From: Acidobacteriota bacterium
Lineage (GTDB): Bacteria; Acidobacteriota; Terriglobia; Bryobacterales; Bryobacteraceae
Direction: 5' to 3'
DNA: 13,407 nucleotides
Assembly (NCBI GenBank): GCA_021788955.1
Contig: JAJYKC010000014.1
Location: 1 to 13,407, forward strand
Under the pieces are notes generated by a model, which was not told where the DNA came from, ran no database searches, and saw nothing but the letters and a program-made list of their open reading frames with translations. Both the position numbers and the translations under genes were made by a program. Shown in pieces: positions 1 through 5,977 of the stretch. Positions within the stretch are counted from its first letter, which is position 1. Each line of letters opens with the position of its first letter.

Positions 1-219
1 CGGAAGGAGGGGAAGTTGCGGTCTTCCGTCAGGGCCCGCTCGATGGCGCCGTAGACGTAGCCGAGCAGGTAGCGATAGCCTTCGGCCAGATTGCGGTCGC
101 TCGGCGGCGGCGGGTAGAGCCGCGGGAACCCTGTAACCCGCGCCGACAACGGATAGCTGCGCTAATAGCAGTGGTTGAAGGCTGGCGATCAGAATTATCG
201 TACCCGTCTTTCCTGGCAT
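1..219 (-). pseudogene. 5' end of a DUF1214-like secreted protein gene, apparently frameshifted, cut by the window edge
   Basis: The minus strand has a well-placed start: ATG at 219, with GGGAGA six bases or so upstream (225-230). It opens a signal-peptide-like segment, MPGKTGTIILIASLQPLLLA. After about 25 codons that frame turns arginine-rich and loses coding character. The neighbouring frame, open from about 161 down to the edge, reads RLYPPPPSDRNLAEGYRYLL, then GYVYGAIERALTEDRNFPSF, with strongly G/C third positions. The AEGYRYL...DRNFPSF pattern resembles the N-terminal part of DUF1214-type proteins (AEGFRYL...DPDFP). The second frame has a TAG at 162-164 and no good start of its own; a TTG at 147-149 has no ribosome site. 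The simplest reading is an indel between about 125 and 164, either a real mutation or a sequencing/assembly error. The family assignment is from memory of the motif, and the function is unknown. Confidence 0.5.
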
Positions 220-298
220 GGTTGTCTCCCTGGAAGCCTTGATGCGGCTCGAACTCGCGGCTCCCTTCGATCACAGGCTCGCGGGCGCGGATAGGTAT

Positions 299-327
299 AA
301 ATAACCCGCCCCTGAGGAGAAAGTCAA
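299..327 (-). promoter_or_regulatory. Possible promoter for the DUF1214-like gene
   Basis: On the minus strand TTGACT (327-322, five of six matches to TTGACA) is followed by an A/T-rich patch, TATTTATACC (303-294), that stands out in G+C-rich DNA. The best -10 spacing gives only a poor hexamer (TATTTA at 18 bases). The A/T patch lies in the loop of an imperfect stem, GGGCG(c)GG at 283-290 against CCCGCCC at 305-311. It lies about 80 bases before the ATG at 219. This is suggestive only. Confidence 0.3.
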
Positions 328-447
328 GAGAATATCGCGTTAACGGGGTTCGGTAGCCGGGAAGATCGCGGTCTCCTGGCTGGCAATTCCAGTCACCGTT
401 GTCGTGGGCATGCGCGCCGGCGGTCATGGCTGCGCGAACGTCTCCGG

Positions 448-774
448 TTATTTAGGGGCACGCGGTGTGAAAAGTCCAGACGTCGTGGTGTGTATTTCGA
501 CCATGTTGAGCCGCCCGCGGAGACGCATGGCGTGGCAATGGGCCGATGGCCTCGCGCCCGTGACCTTGCTCCGGTAAATTCCCTCGACGGCGAGTGCGCC
601 CGCACCAGGCAGACCTCGGAGGTCGACAGCCCGTCGCACGGGTTGATGCTCATCGAGGATGCCGGAATGCTGCACCGGCATGTCCCAGCCGCCGAAATCG
701 ACCATCTTCGCGCCGGACGCCTTGTGCACCTCGTGCAGCGGCGTTTTCTTCAAAGCGGCAGCGGCTTCGGACAT
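448..774 (-). pseudogene. gcvT: Remnant of glycine cleavage T-protein gene (aminomethyltransferase), N-terminus only
   Basis: ATG at 774 opens a 108-codon frame. Its first 50 residues match the T-protein start closely: [20 protein letters not shown] at residues 8-27, then [20 protein letters not shown] at 28-47. GcvT takes part in glycine cleavage, transferring the aminomethyl carbon from the H-protein to tetrahydrofolate, and is normally about 360-380 residues. Here the FDVSHMGE segment expected next is absent. A faint DLRG...GALAVE stretch (residues 51-66) could reflect an internal deletion. The rest has no T-protein character, and the frame stops at 448-450. The tetrahydrofolate-binding and catalytic parts are missing, so it should not be functional. 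No other gcv gene is in the window. An intact copy elsewhere is likely but unseen. The frame can be extended upstream of 774, but that extension is antisense to the acyl-CoA dehydrogenase gene and is spurious. Confidence 0.75.
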
Positions 775-782
775 GAAACCGT

Positions 783-791
783 ATTCTAGCA
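783..791 (-). promoter_or_regulatory. Extended -10 promoter element before the gcvT remnant
   Basis: The minus strand reads TGCTAGAAT (791-783), a good match to an extended -10 (TGN-TATAAT), with no clear -35 box. It ends only eight bases before the ATG at 774, and there is no ribosome-binding sequence. A transcript from it would begin at or next to the start codon, so the mRNA would be leaderless or nearly so. The gene body is decayed but this promoter appears intact. Confidence 0.45.
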
Positions 792-857
792 ATCCGGGTG
801 CGGAGGGCCTGCGCCGCGGGGCGGTGCGACTGCCGCCCCGGCCCGCCGTAATCGTCC

Positions 858-863
858 TACAAT
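858..863 (+). promoter_or_regulatory. Possible -10 box for the acyl-CoA dehydrogenase gene
   Basis: TACAAT matches the -10 consensus at five of six positions and ends 14 bases before the ATG at 878. No -35 hexamer is visible 16-18 bases upstream, where the DNA is almost pure G/C. Only a weak GAG-type ribosome site (865-872) precedes the start. Together with the opposite-facing element at 783-791 this makes the gap a small divergent promoter region. Confidence 0.35.
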
Positions 864-877
864 CGAGTTGAGTTCCT

Positions 878-2065
878 ATGTCCCCCAGCGCGTCTCTCCC
901 GGTTGAACCGCCGTCCGCGCGCGCGCTCAGCCTGCTGAATGAGGAAGAGCGGTTCTTCCAGGACACCGTGCGGCGGTTCGCCAAGGAACGCATCGGTCCG
1001 CATGTGCGGGCGATGGACGAGGCGGGGGTGTTCCGTAAGGACCTGCTGGCCGAGATGTTCCAGCTTGGCCTGATGGGCATCGAGATTCCCGAGGAGTTCG
1101 GCGGGCAGGGCGGGTCCTTCTTTACTGCGGTGCTCGCGGTGGAAGCCCTCGCCGAGGTCGACCCGGCAGCCGCGGTTATCGTCGACGTGCAGAACACGAT
1201 CGCCAACAACATCCTGCTGCGGTGGGGCAACGCCGAACAACGGAGCCGTTTCCTTCCCGGGCTCGCCTCCCAGACCACGGCGTCGTTTGCGCTGTCGGAA
1301 GCCGGGGCGGGTTCGGACGCCTTCGCGCTCAGCACCCGCGCGGTGCCCGAGGACGGTGGCTTTCGGATCACCGGGCGCAAGTTGTGGATCACCAATGCAG
1401 CCGAGGCGGGGCTGTTTTTCCTGTTCGCCAACGCCAACCCGGAGCAGGGCCACCGGGGCATCACTTGTTTTCTGGTCGAGCGGGACACGCCCGGGTTCCA
1501 GGTGGGTAAGAAAGAAGATAAGCTCGGCATCCGCGCCTCCTCGACCTGCGAGCTGATTCTGGACGACTGCCGCGTGCCGGCTTCTAACATAGTGGGCGAA
1601 GCCGGGCAGGGCTACAAGATCGCCATCGAGACGCTGAACGAAGGCCGGATCGCCATTGGCGCGCAGATGACGGGCCTGGCGCAAGGCGCGCTGAACCACG
1701 CGGTGGACTACGCACGGCAGCGGAAACAGTTCGGCCGGGCGATTGCCGAGTTTCAGGCGGTGCAGTTCGAGTTGGCGAAGATGGCGACGAACATCGAGGC
1801 CGCGCGGCTTCTGGTTTACAACGCGGCCCGGCTTCGCGACTCGGGCCACGTCTTCGTCACCGAGGCCGCCATGGCCAAGTATTTTGCCTCGCAGATCGCC
1901 GAGGAAACCGCGTCGCGCGCGGTGGAAGTCCTTGGCGGCGTTGGGTTTACGAAGGACTATCCGGTTGAGAAGCTGTATCGCGACTCGAAAATCGGCCGGA
2001 TCTACGAAGGAACGTCGAACATGCAGTTGCTGACCATTGCGCGGCAGCTTATCGGGAAAACTTGA
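878..2065 (+). CDS. Acyl-CoA dehydrogenase, short/branched-chain type
   Basis: This 395-residue FAD flavoenzyme would catalyse alpha,beta-dehydrogenation of an acyl-CoA, passing electrons to an electron-transfer flavoprotein. Length is usual for the family. The order is an N-terminal helical domain (residues about 20-130), the beta domain beginning with signature [12 protein letters not shown] (138-149), and the C-terminal helical domain with RQKQFGR-like [20 protein letters not shown] near 280. The catalytic base is Glu377 in the [10 protein letters not shown] motif, the position used by short-chain, medium-chain and short/branched-chain enzymes and not by isovaleryl-CoA dehydrogenase. Overall wording is nearest to short/branched-chain (2-methyl-branched) enzymes, so a role in isoleucine/valine or short fatty acid breakdown is likely; the exact substrate cannot be read from sequence. 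The ATG at 878 is the first in frame and gives a normal N-terminus. It stands apart from the next gene by 59 bases. Confidence 0.95.
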   Translation: MSPSASLPVEPPSARALSLLNEEERFFQDTVRRFAKERIGPHVRAMDEAGVFRKDLLAEMFQLGLMGIEIPEEFGGQGGSFFTAVLAVEALAEVDPAAAVIVDVQNTIANNILLRWGNAEQRSRFLPGLASQTTASFALSEAGAGSDAFALSTRAVPEDGGFRITGRKLWITNAAEAGLFFLFANANPEQGHRGITCFLVERDTPGFQVGKKEDKLGIRASSTCELILDDCRVPASNIVGEAGQGYKIAIETLNEGRIAIGAQMTGLAQGALNHAVDYARQRKQFGRAIAEFQAVQFELAKMATNIEAARLLVYNAARLRDSGHVFVTEAAMAKYFASQIAEETASRAVEVLGGVGFTKDYPVEKLYRDSKIGRIYEGTSNMQLLTIARQLIGKT

Positions 2066-2075
2066 GGCCGTTGGT

Positions 2076-2089
2076 GGCGAAACCTCGCC
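2076..2089. other. Small stem-loop after the acyl-CoA dehydrogenase gene
   Basis: GGCGA-AACC-TCGCC forms a perfect 5-bp stem with a 4-base loop just after the stop codon at 2063-2065. There is no following T-run, so it is at best a weak terminator or a transcript-end stabiliser. Confidence 0.25.
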
Positions 2090-2124
2090 GCCCGGCTATC
2101 CATCCAATAAAAAGGACCCGTCTT

Positions 2125-2928
2125 ATGCGTCCCCTTGCCATTCTGCTACTCATCGCCGCGCCGCTGGTGTCCGGCGCCACCGCCGACCCAAGCCCCAGCC
2201 AGATCGACGGGATCATCCAGAAATTCGCCGAAAAGGAAACCGAGTTCGCCAAGGCGCGGGAAAACTACACCTATCGCCAGAGCGTGAAGGTGCAGGAGCT
2301 GGACCCGCAGGGCGACCCCGGCGGCAAGTGGGAAGAGGTCTCCGACATCATCTTCGGGCCGGACGGCAAGCGCAGCGAGCACGTTGTGTACGCGCCGGTC
2401 AACTCGCTGCAGAACATAATTCTGACGCCCGAAGACATGCAGGACTTGCGCGACGTGCAGCCTTTTGTACTGACGACGGACTCGATCAACGACTACAATA
2501 TCCACTATCTCGGACGCCAGCAGTTGGACGAAATCTCGACCTATGAGTTCACCGTCCGGCCGAAGAAACTCGAGAAGGGCAAGCGCTACTTCGAGGGCGA
2601 GATCTGGGTGGACGACCAGGATCTGCAGATCGTCAAGACCTACGGCAAGGGCGTGGGCCAGTTGAAGCGCGGTGAAGACAACCAGTTCCCGAAGTTTGAG
2701 ACCTACCGCGAGCAGATCGACGGCAAATACTGGTTCCCGACCTACACGTACGCCAACGATACGCTGCAGTTCCAGGCCGGGCCGCAGCGGATCAAGATGA
2801 TCATCAAGTACCAGGACTACAAGCAGTTCAAGAGCAACACCGAGATCAAGTACGGTGGCGAGGTGCCGGACTCGCAGGCGCCGAACACGCCGCAGAGTAC
2901 GCCGCCCAACACTCCGCCCAACCGGTAA
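2125..2928 (+). CDS. Exported LolA-like (outer-membrane lipoprotein-sorting-type) protein
   Basis: The start is the ATG at 2125, with AAAGGA (2111-2116) eight bases upstream. It opens directly into a classical signal peptide, MRPLAILLLIAAPLVSGATA, with likely cleavage near residue 20. The mature part (about 247 residues) begins with a charged helix (IIQKFAEKETEFAKARENYT) and then alternates short polar/aromatic strands: YRQSVKVQELD, GEIWVDDQDLQIVKTYGKG, KFETYREQIDGKYWFPTYTY, RIKMIIKYQDYKQF. The segment 'EGEIWVD..DLQIVKT.G' is the kind of strand pair seen in LolA/LolB-like folds, which bind lipid or lipoprotein. It ends in a low-complexity Pro/Thr/Asn tail (last 16 residues). The periplasmic location is well supported by the signal peptide. 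The LolA-like label is by pattern, and the actual ligand is unknown. An upstream TTG frame extension would hide the signal peptide, so it was rejected. Confidence 0.7.
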   Translation: MRPLAILLLIAAPLVSGATADPSPSQIDGIIQKFAEKETEFAKARENYTYRQSVKVQELDPQGDPGGKWEEVSDIIFGPDGKRSEHVVYAPVNSLQNIILTPEDMQDLRDVQPFVLTTDSINDYNIHYLGRQQLDEISTYEFTVRPKKLEKGKRYFEGEIWVDDQDLQIVKTYGKGVGQLKRGEDNQFPKFETYREQIDGKYWFPTYTYANDTLQFQAGPQRIKMIIKYQDYKQFKSNTEIKYGGEVPDSQAPNTPQSTPPNTPPNR

Positions 2929-2953
2929 TTGCCTCCGCTCAAGGCTGGCACGT

Positions 2954-2981
2954 CGCCGCAGACTGAGAAACTGTCGCGGCG
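2954..2981 (+). terminator. Stem-loop downstream of the LolA-like gene
   Basis: CGCCGC (2954-2959) pairs with GCGGCG (2976-2981), and GAC (2961-2963) with GTC (2973-2975), leaving one bulged A and a 9-base loop. It starts 26 bases after the stop codon. The stem is strong but no T-run follows, so it may be a structure-only terminator or a 3'-end stabiliser. Confidence 0.45.
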
Positions 2982-2991
2982 CCGTTCGGCC

Positions 2992-3020
2992 TTGTGCTTC
3001 AATAATTGTGGTTCAATAAA
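2992..3020 (+). promoter_or_regulatory. Possible promoter for the radical SAM gene
   Basis: TTGTGC (2992-2997), a 17-base spacer and AATAAA (3015-3020) lie in an A/T-rich island just before the ATG at 3034. The boxes are only moderate matches. The A/T richness against G+C-rich surroundings and the upstream stem-loop make a fresh transcription start here reasonable. The leader would be very short and no clear ribosome site is visible. Confidence 0.3.
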
Positions 3021-3033
3021 AGATTCTCCGCTC

Positions 3034-4056
3034 ATGACAAAGGGTTTCCTCATCGAGCGCAAGTGGCGTGCGGCCACGCGGCGTGTTCGTGAATTTCGCA
3101 TGATCGCCAGGGGCCTCCTGTCGCGGGACCACCCCGTGATGGCCCATATCATCCCCATCCGCCGCTGCAATCTGTCCTGCACCTACTGCAACGAGTTCGA
3201 CGATTTGTCGAAGCCGATCCCCGTCCCGGTGGTTAAGGAGCGGCTGGACCGCCTGGCGGCGCTCGGCACCACGATCATTACGTTCAGCGGCGGCGAGCCC
3301 CTGCTCCATCCCGACCTCGACGAGCTCATCTCGCATGTCCGGAGCCACGGCATCATCGCCGGGATGATCACGAACGGCTACCTGCTCACGCCGGACCGGG
3401 TGAAGCGGCTGAACGACGCCGGACTCGATCACCTGCAGATCAGCATCGACAACGTCATGCCGGACGATGTGTCCAAAAAAAGCCTGAAGGTGCTCGACAA
3501 AAAGCTGCAGGTTCTGGCCCAACACTCTCTGTTCCACGTGAACATCAATTCGGTTCTGGGCGGCGGCATTCATAACCCCGAAGACGCGCTGACCGTCGGC
3601 CGGCGCGCGCTTGAACTTGGCTTCACGTCAACGGTCGGCATCATCCACGATCACGACGGCCAGTTGCGGCCGCTGGGCGAGCGCGAACGCGCCGTGTTTC
3701 TGGAGATGAAGAGTTTCGAGAAGACGAATTTCTCGCAATTAAACCAGTTCCAGGACGCGATCGCGCACGGACGTCCCGCCGACTGGCGCTGCCGCGCGGG
3801 GGCGCGCTACCTCTATATCTGCGAGGACGGGCTGGTTCATTACTGCTCGCAGCAGCGAGGCTTCCCGGCCAAGCCGCTGGCCGAGTATTCGATCGACGAC
3901 ATCCGCCGCGAGTACCTCACCCAGAAAGCCTGTGCGCCGCTATGCACCATCTCTTGCGTGCACCAGGTGGGCTACATGGATTTCTGGCGGGACCCGCAGA
4001 CGATTCCCGCGCCGGAGCGCGCCGAGGCCGCCAAGTTCGTTCAGATCGGGCGATAA
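3034..4056 (+). CDS. Radical SAM enzyme with SPASM-like cysteine-rich C-terminus
   Basis: A 340-residue protein. The radical SAM 4Fe-4S motif CNLSCTYC (Cys45, Cys49, Cys52) follows the usual 'HIIPIRRCN' strand. The SAM-contacting FSGGEPLLHPD motif is at 84-94, and ITNGYLL and LQISID follow as later barrel strands. The C-terminal third has six further cysteines: C253, C263 and C271, then C300, C304 and C308 in KACAPLCTISCVHQ. This is typical of SPASM/twitch extensions that hold extra Fe-S clusters for peptide or small-molecule substrates. Closest general relatives are MoaA/PqqE/HpnH-style proteins, but I cannot assign a substrate. The start is the first ATG that leaves a sensible N-terminus; a TTG frame extension to 2929 reads through intergenic stem-loop DNA. 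It is flanked by a LolA-like gene and an ABC exporter. The 109-base structured gap downstream argues against a single transcript with the exporter. Confidence 0.92.
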   Translation: MTKGFLIERKWRAATRRVREFRMIARGLLSRDHPVMAHIIPIRRCNLSCTYCNEFDDLSKPIPVPVVKERLDRLAALGTTIITFSGGEPLLHPDLDELISHVRSHGIIAGMITNGYLLTPDRVKRLNDAGLDHLQISIDNVMPDDVSKKSLKVLDKKLQVLAQHSLFHVNINSVLGGGIHNPEDALTVGRRALELGFTSTVGIIHDHDGQLRPLGERERAVFLEMKSFEKTNFSQLNQFQDAIAHGRPADWRCRAGARYLYICEDGLVHYCSQQRGFPAKPLAEYSIDDIRREYLTQKACAPLCTISCVHQVGYMDFWRDPQTIPAPERAEAAKFVQIGR

Positions 4057-4083
4057 TTGGCATAGTTCACTGATCGCTGGCAT

Positions 4084-4104
4084 CCGGATTGCCCCGTTAT
4101 CCGG
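4084..4104 (+). other. First of three stem-loops before the ABC/glucan synthase operon
   Basis: CCGGAT (4084-4089) pairs perfectly with ATCCGG (4099-4104) across a 9-base loop. The left arm is also part of the palindrome ATCCGGAT (4082-4089), so ATCCGG occurs twice, 17 bases apart. It lies 28 bases after the radical SAM stop codon. Confidence 0.4.
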
Positions 4105-4108
4105 CTTG

Positions 4109-4137
4109 GAAGGGAAGCACGGTCTGCCGTTCCCTTC
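4109..4137 (+). terminator. Probable intrinsic-terminator-like hairpin after the radical SAM gene
   Basis: GAAGGGAA (4109-4116) pairs perfectly with TTCCCTTC (4130-4137). Inside it CGG (4120-4122) pairs with CCG (4127-4129), with a GCA bulge on the left side. This is an 11-bp stem followed by GTTT. The stem is the strongest in the window's gaps but the T-run is short. It could terminate the radical SAM transcript or act as an attenuator for the operon that follows. Confidence 0.5.
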
Positions 4138-4162
4138 GTTTCAACAAGTTGTAGCCTGAAAC
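4138..4162 (+). repeat. Nested inverted repeat just before the ABC transporter start
   Basis: GTTTCA (4138-4143) is the exact inverse of TGAAAC (4157-4162), and ACAA-g-TTGT (4144-4152) lies inside it. The right arm ends three bases before the ATG at 4166, where a ribosome-binding site would be expected and none is seen. It could be an operator for a dimeric repressor or an RNA fold controlling initiation. Confidence 0.4.
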
Positions 4163-4165
4163 CCG

Positions 4166-5977
4166 ATGCGAGCCGAATCGAAAGCCTGGAAAGATCGCCT
4201 GCGGGCGATGAAAAATATTCCGCCCGTGCTGGGCTTGATCTGGCAGTCCGGTCCGGCGCTGGTGCTTTCCGCCCTGCTGCTGCGCGCGGCCCTCGCGCTC
4301 GCGCCGCTGGCCTCGCTGTGGATCGGCAAGCTGATCATCGACATTCTGGTTGAGACCGTCAGGACCCATGGTCCGGCTCCGCCGCGGATCTGGCTCTACG
4401 TTGCGATGGAGTTTCTCATCGCCGCCATCGCGGGCCTCACCGGGCGCAGTATCGACTACTGCGACGGGCGCATTGCGGACCGTTTCTCCCGCACGGTGAC
4501 GCTGCGCGTGATGCGCCATGCGGCGACGCTCGACCTGGCTTCGTTTGAAGATCCCGTTTTTTACGACCGTCTGGACCGCGCGCGGCTGCAGGCCAACGAC
4601 CGGCTCAGCATGCTCACCGCGTTCGGCCAGCTTACGCAGCAGATCATCACACTGACCTCTTTGGCCGCCAGCGTCATCGTCTTCTCGCCGCTGCTGTTCG
4701 TGCTGCTCGCCGTCACCGTGATTCCGGCGTTCCTCGGCGAAAGCCACTTCGCGTTTCTCGGCTACTCGCTCGCCTACAGCCTGACGCCGCTCCGGCGGGA
4801 ACTCGATTATCTGCGCGATCTCGGCACGCGAAAGGAGAGCGCCAAGGAGCTGAAAATCTTCGGCCTGGGCGATTACTTCTACCGGCGCTTTCGCGACATC
4901 AACGACGAAGTCATCACGCGGAACCGCCTCCTGGCGACGCGCCGCCTTCGCGCGGGCGCGCTGCTGGCGCTGATCGGCTCGCTCGGCTACTACGGAGGCT
5001 ACGCGTACCTGGTGTTGCGCACGCTCGAGGGCGCGATCACGGTCGGCACGCTCACGTTTCTGGCCGGCGCGCTGGCGGGCACGAGTTCACAGATCCAGCA
5101 GGTGTTCTCGACATTTTCCGGGATCGCGGACCAGAGCCTGTTCCTCGGCGATCTGCTGGAGTTCTTCGCCATGAAGCCGAAGCTGGCCGCGCGGCCCGGC
5201 GCGATTCCGGCCCCGCGGGCGATCCGCGGCGGCTTCGAATTCCGCGACGTATCGTTCTCCTATCCCGGCTCGACGAGGCACGTGCTCGATCGCCTCAACC
5301 TGCGTATCGAGCCCGCCGAGCGCATCGCGCTGGTGGGCGAGAACGGCCAGGGCAAAACCACGCTGGTGAAACTCATCACGCGGCTTTACGACCCCACAGC
5401 GGGCCAGATCCTGCTCGACGGCGCCGACCTCCGCGACTACGACCCCGAAAGCCTGCACCGCGCCACGGGCGTCATCTTCCAGGATTTCGTCCGCTACGAC
5501 TTGAGCGCGCGGGAAAACATCGCCATGGGCCGCATCGACGCGATGAACGACGATGCGGCGCTACTCGACGCCGCCGAGCGCAGCCGGGCCGACTCGATCC
5601 TCGGGCGTCTTTCCGGAGGCCTCGATCAACTCCTCGGCCGGCGATTCGAAGGCGGCGTGGATCTTTCCGGCGGGGAGTGGCAGAAGATCGCGCTCGCCCG
5701 CGCCTACCTGCGCGACGCCCAGGTGCTGATCCTCGATGAGCCCACCGCCGCGCTCGACGCGCTCGCCGAATACGAAGTGTTTGAGCGCTTCGCCAATCTC
5801 ACGCAGGGCAAGATCGCGCTGCTGATCTCGCACCGCTTTTCGACCGTCCGCATGGCGGACCGCATCCTGGTGCTGGAGTCCGGGCGGATCTCCGAGCAGG
5901 GCACGCACGATCAGCTCATGGCCGGCGGAGGCCGCTACGCCAGCATGTTCACACTGCAGGCGTCGAGTTACCGATGA
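4166..5977 (+). CDS. ABC exporter, fused membrane and ATPase domains; probable glucan exporter
   Basis: A 603-residue half-transporter expected to work as a homodimer in the inner membrane. The N-terminal half carries hydrophobic segments at about residues 29-61, 75-93, 153-190 and 263-290, with the 'SFEDPVFYDRLDRAR' coupling region typical of type-IV exporters. The ATPase half has Walker A GENGQGKTT (391-399), a Q-loop (IFQDFVRYD), signature LSGGEWQK (500-507), Walker B VLILDEPTAALD (520-531) and the switch histidine in SHRFS (His556); all are intact. There is no C39 peptidase domain, so it is not a bacteriocin-processing exporter. Its stop overlaps the next start (ATGA), and that next gene is a cyclic-glucan-synthase-type enzyme. 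By analogy with NdvA/ChvA/Cgt, the exporters paired with NdvB/ChvB/Cgs, it probably exports that product to the periplasm. The pairing is inferred from context, and sequence alone would allow lipid or peptide substrates. No Shine-Dalgarno sequence precedes the ATG. Confidence 0.94.
   Translation: MRAESKAWKDRLRAMKNIPPVLGLIWQSGPALVLSALLLRAALALAPLASLWIGKLIIDILVETVRTHGPAPPRIWLYVAMEFLIAAIAGLTGRSIDYCDGRIADRFSRTVTLRVMRHAATLDLASFEDPVFYDRLDRARLQANDRLSMLTAFGQLTQQIITLTSLAASVIVFSPLLFVLLAVTVIPAFLGESHFAFLGYSLAYSLTPLRRELDYLRDLGTRKESAKELKIFGLGDYFYRRFRDINDEVITRNRLLATRRLRAGALLALIGSLGYYGGYAYLVLRTLEGAITVGTLTFLAGALAGTSSQIQQVFSTFSGIADQSLFLGDLLEFFAMKPKLAARPGAIPAPRAIRGGFEFRDVSFSYPGSTRHVLDRLNLRIEPAERIALVGENGQGKTTLVKLITRLYDPTAGQILLDGADLRDYDPESLHRATGVIFQDFVRYDLSARENIAMGRIDAMNDDAALLDAAERSRADSILGRLSGGLDQLLGRRFEGGVDLSGGEWQKIALARAYLRDAQVLILDEPTAALDALAEYEVFERFANLTQGKIALLISHRFSTVRMADRILVLESGRISEQGTHDQLMAGGGRYASMFTLQASSYR

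Noticed and set aside
340..430. A short minus-strand frame (MPTTTVTGIASQETAIFPAT...) as a small gene
   Set aside because: It has 23 codons, no ribosome site and no context; chance cannot be excluded.
775..877. Glycine riboswitch upstream of gcvT
   Set aside because: Only about 100 bases lie between the divergent starts, and the extended -10 implies almost no leader, so there is no room for an aptamer.
857..1849. Minus-strand 330-codon frame opposite the acyl-CoA dehydrogenase gene, and the upstream extension (to 1590) of the gcvT remnant frame
   Set aside because: The plus strand encodes an intact enzyme with all signatures; the minus frames read as out-of-frame sequence. Only the part from 774 downward resembles GcvT.
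2062..2124. TTG start at 2062 for the LolA-like gene
   Set aside because: It would bury the signal peptide; the ATG at 2125 has a ribosome site at good spacing.
2929..3033. TTG start at 2929 for the radical SAM gene
   Set aside because: The extension covers a stem-loop and an A/T-rich promoter-like stretch, and adds a segment with no family similarity.
3034..5977. A radical SAM enzyme followed by an ABC exporter as a peptide natural-product (RiPP) cluster
   Set aside because: The 109-base gap holds stem-loops and no plausible precursor peptide with a ribosome site, the exporter has no C39 peptidase domain, and its partner by overlap is a glucan synthase.
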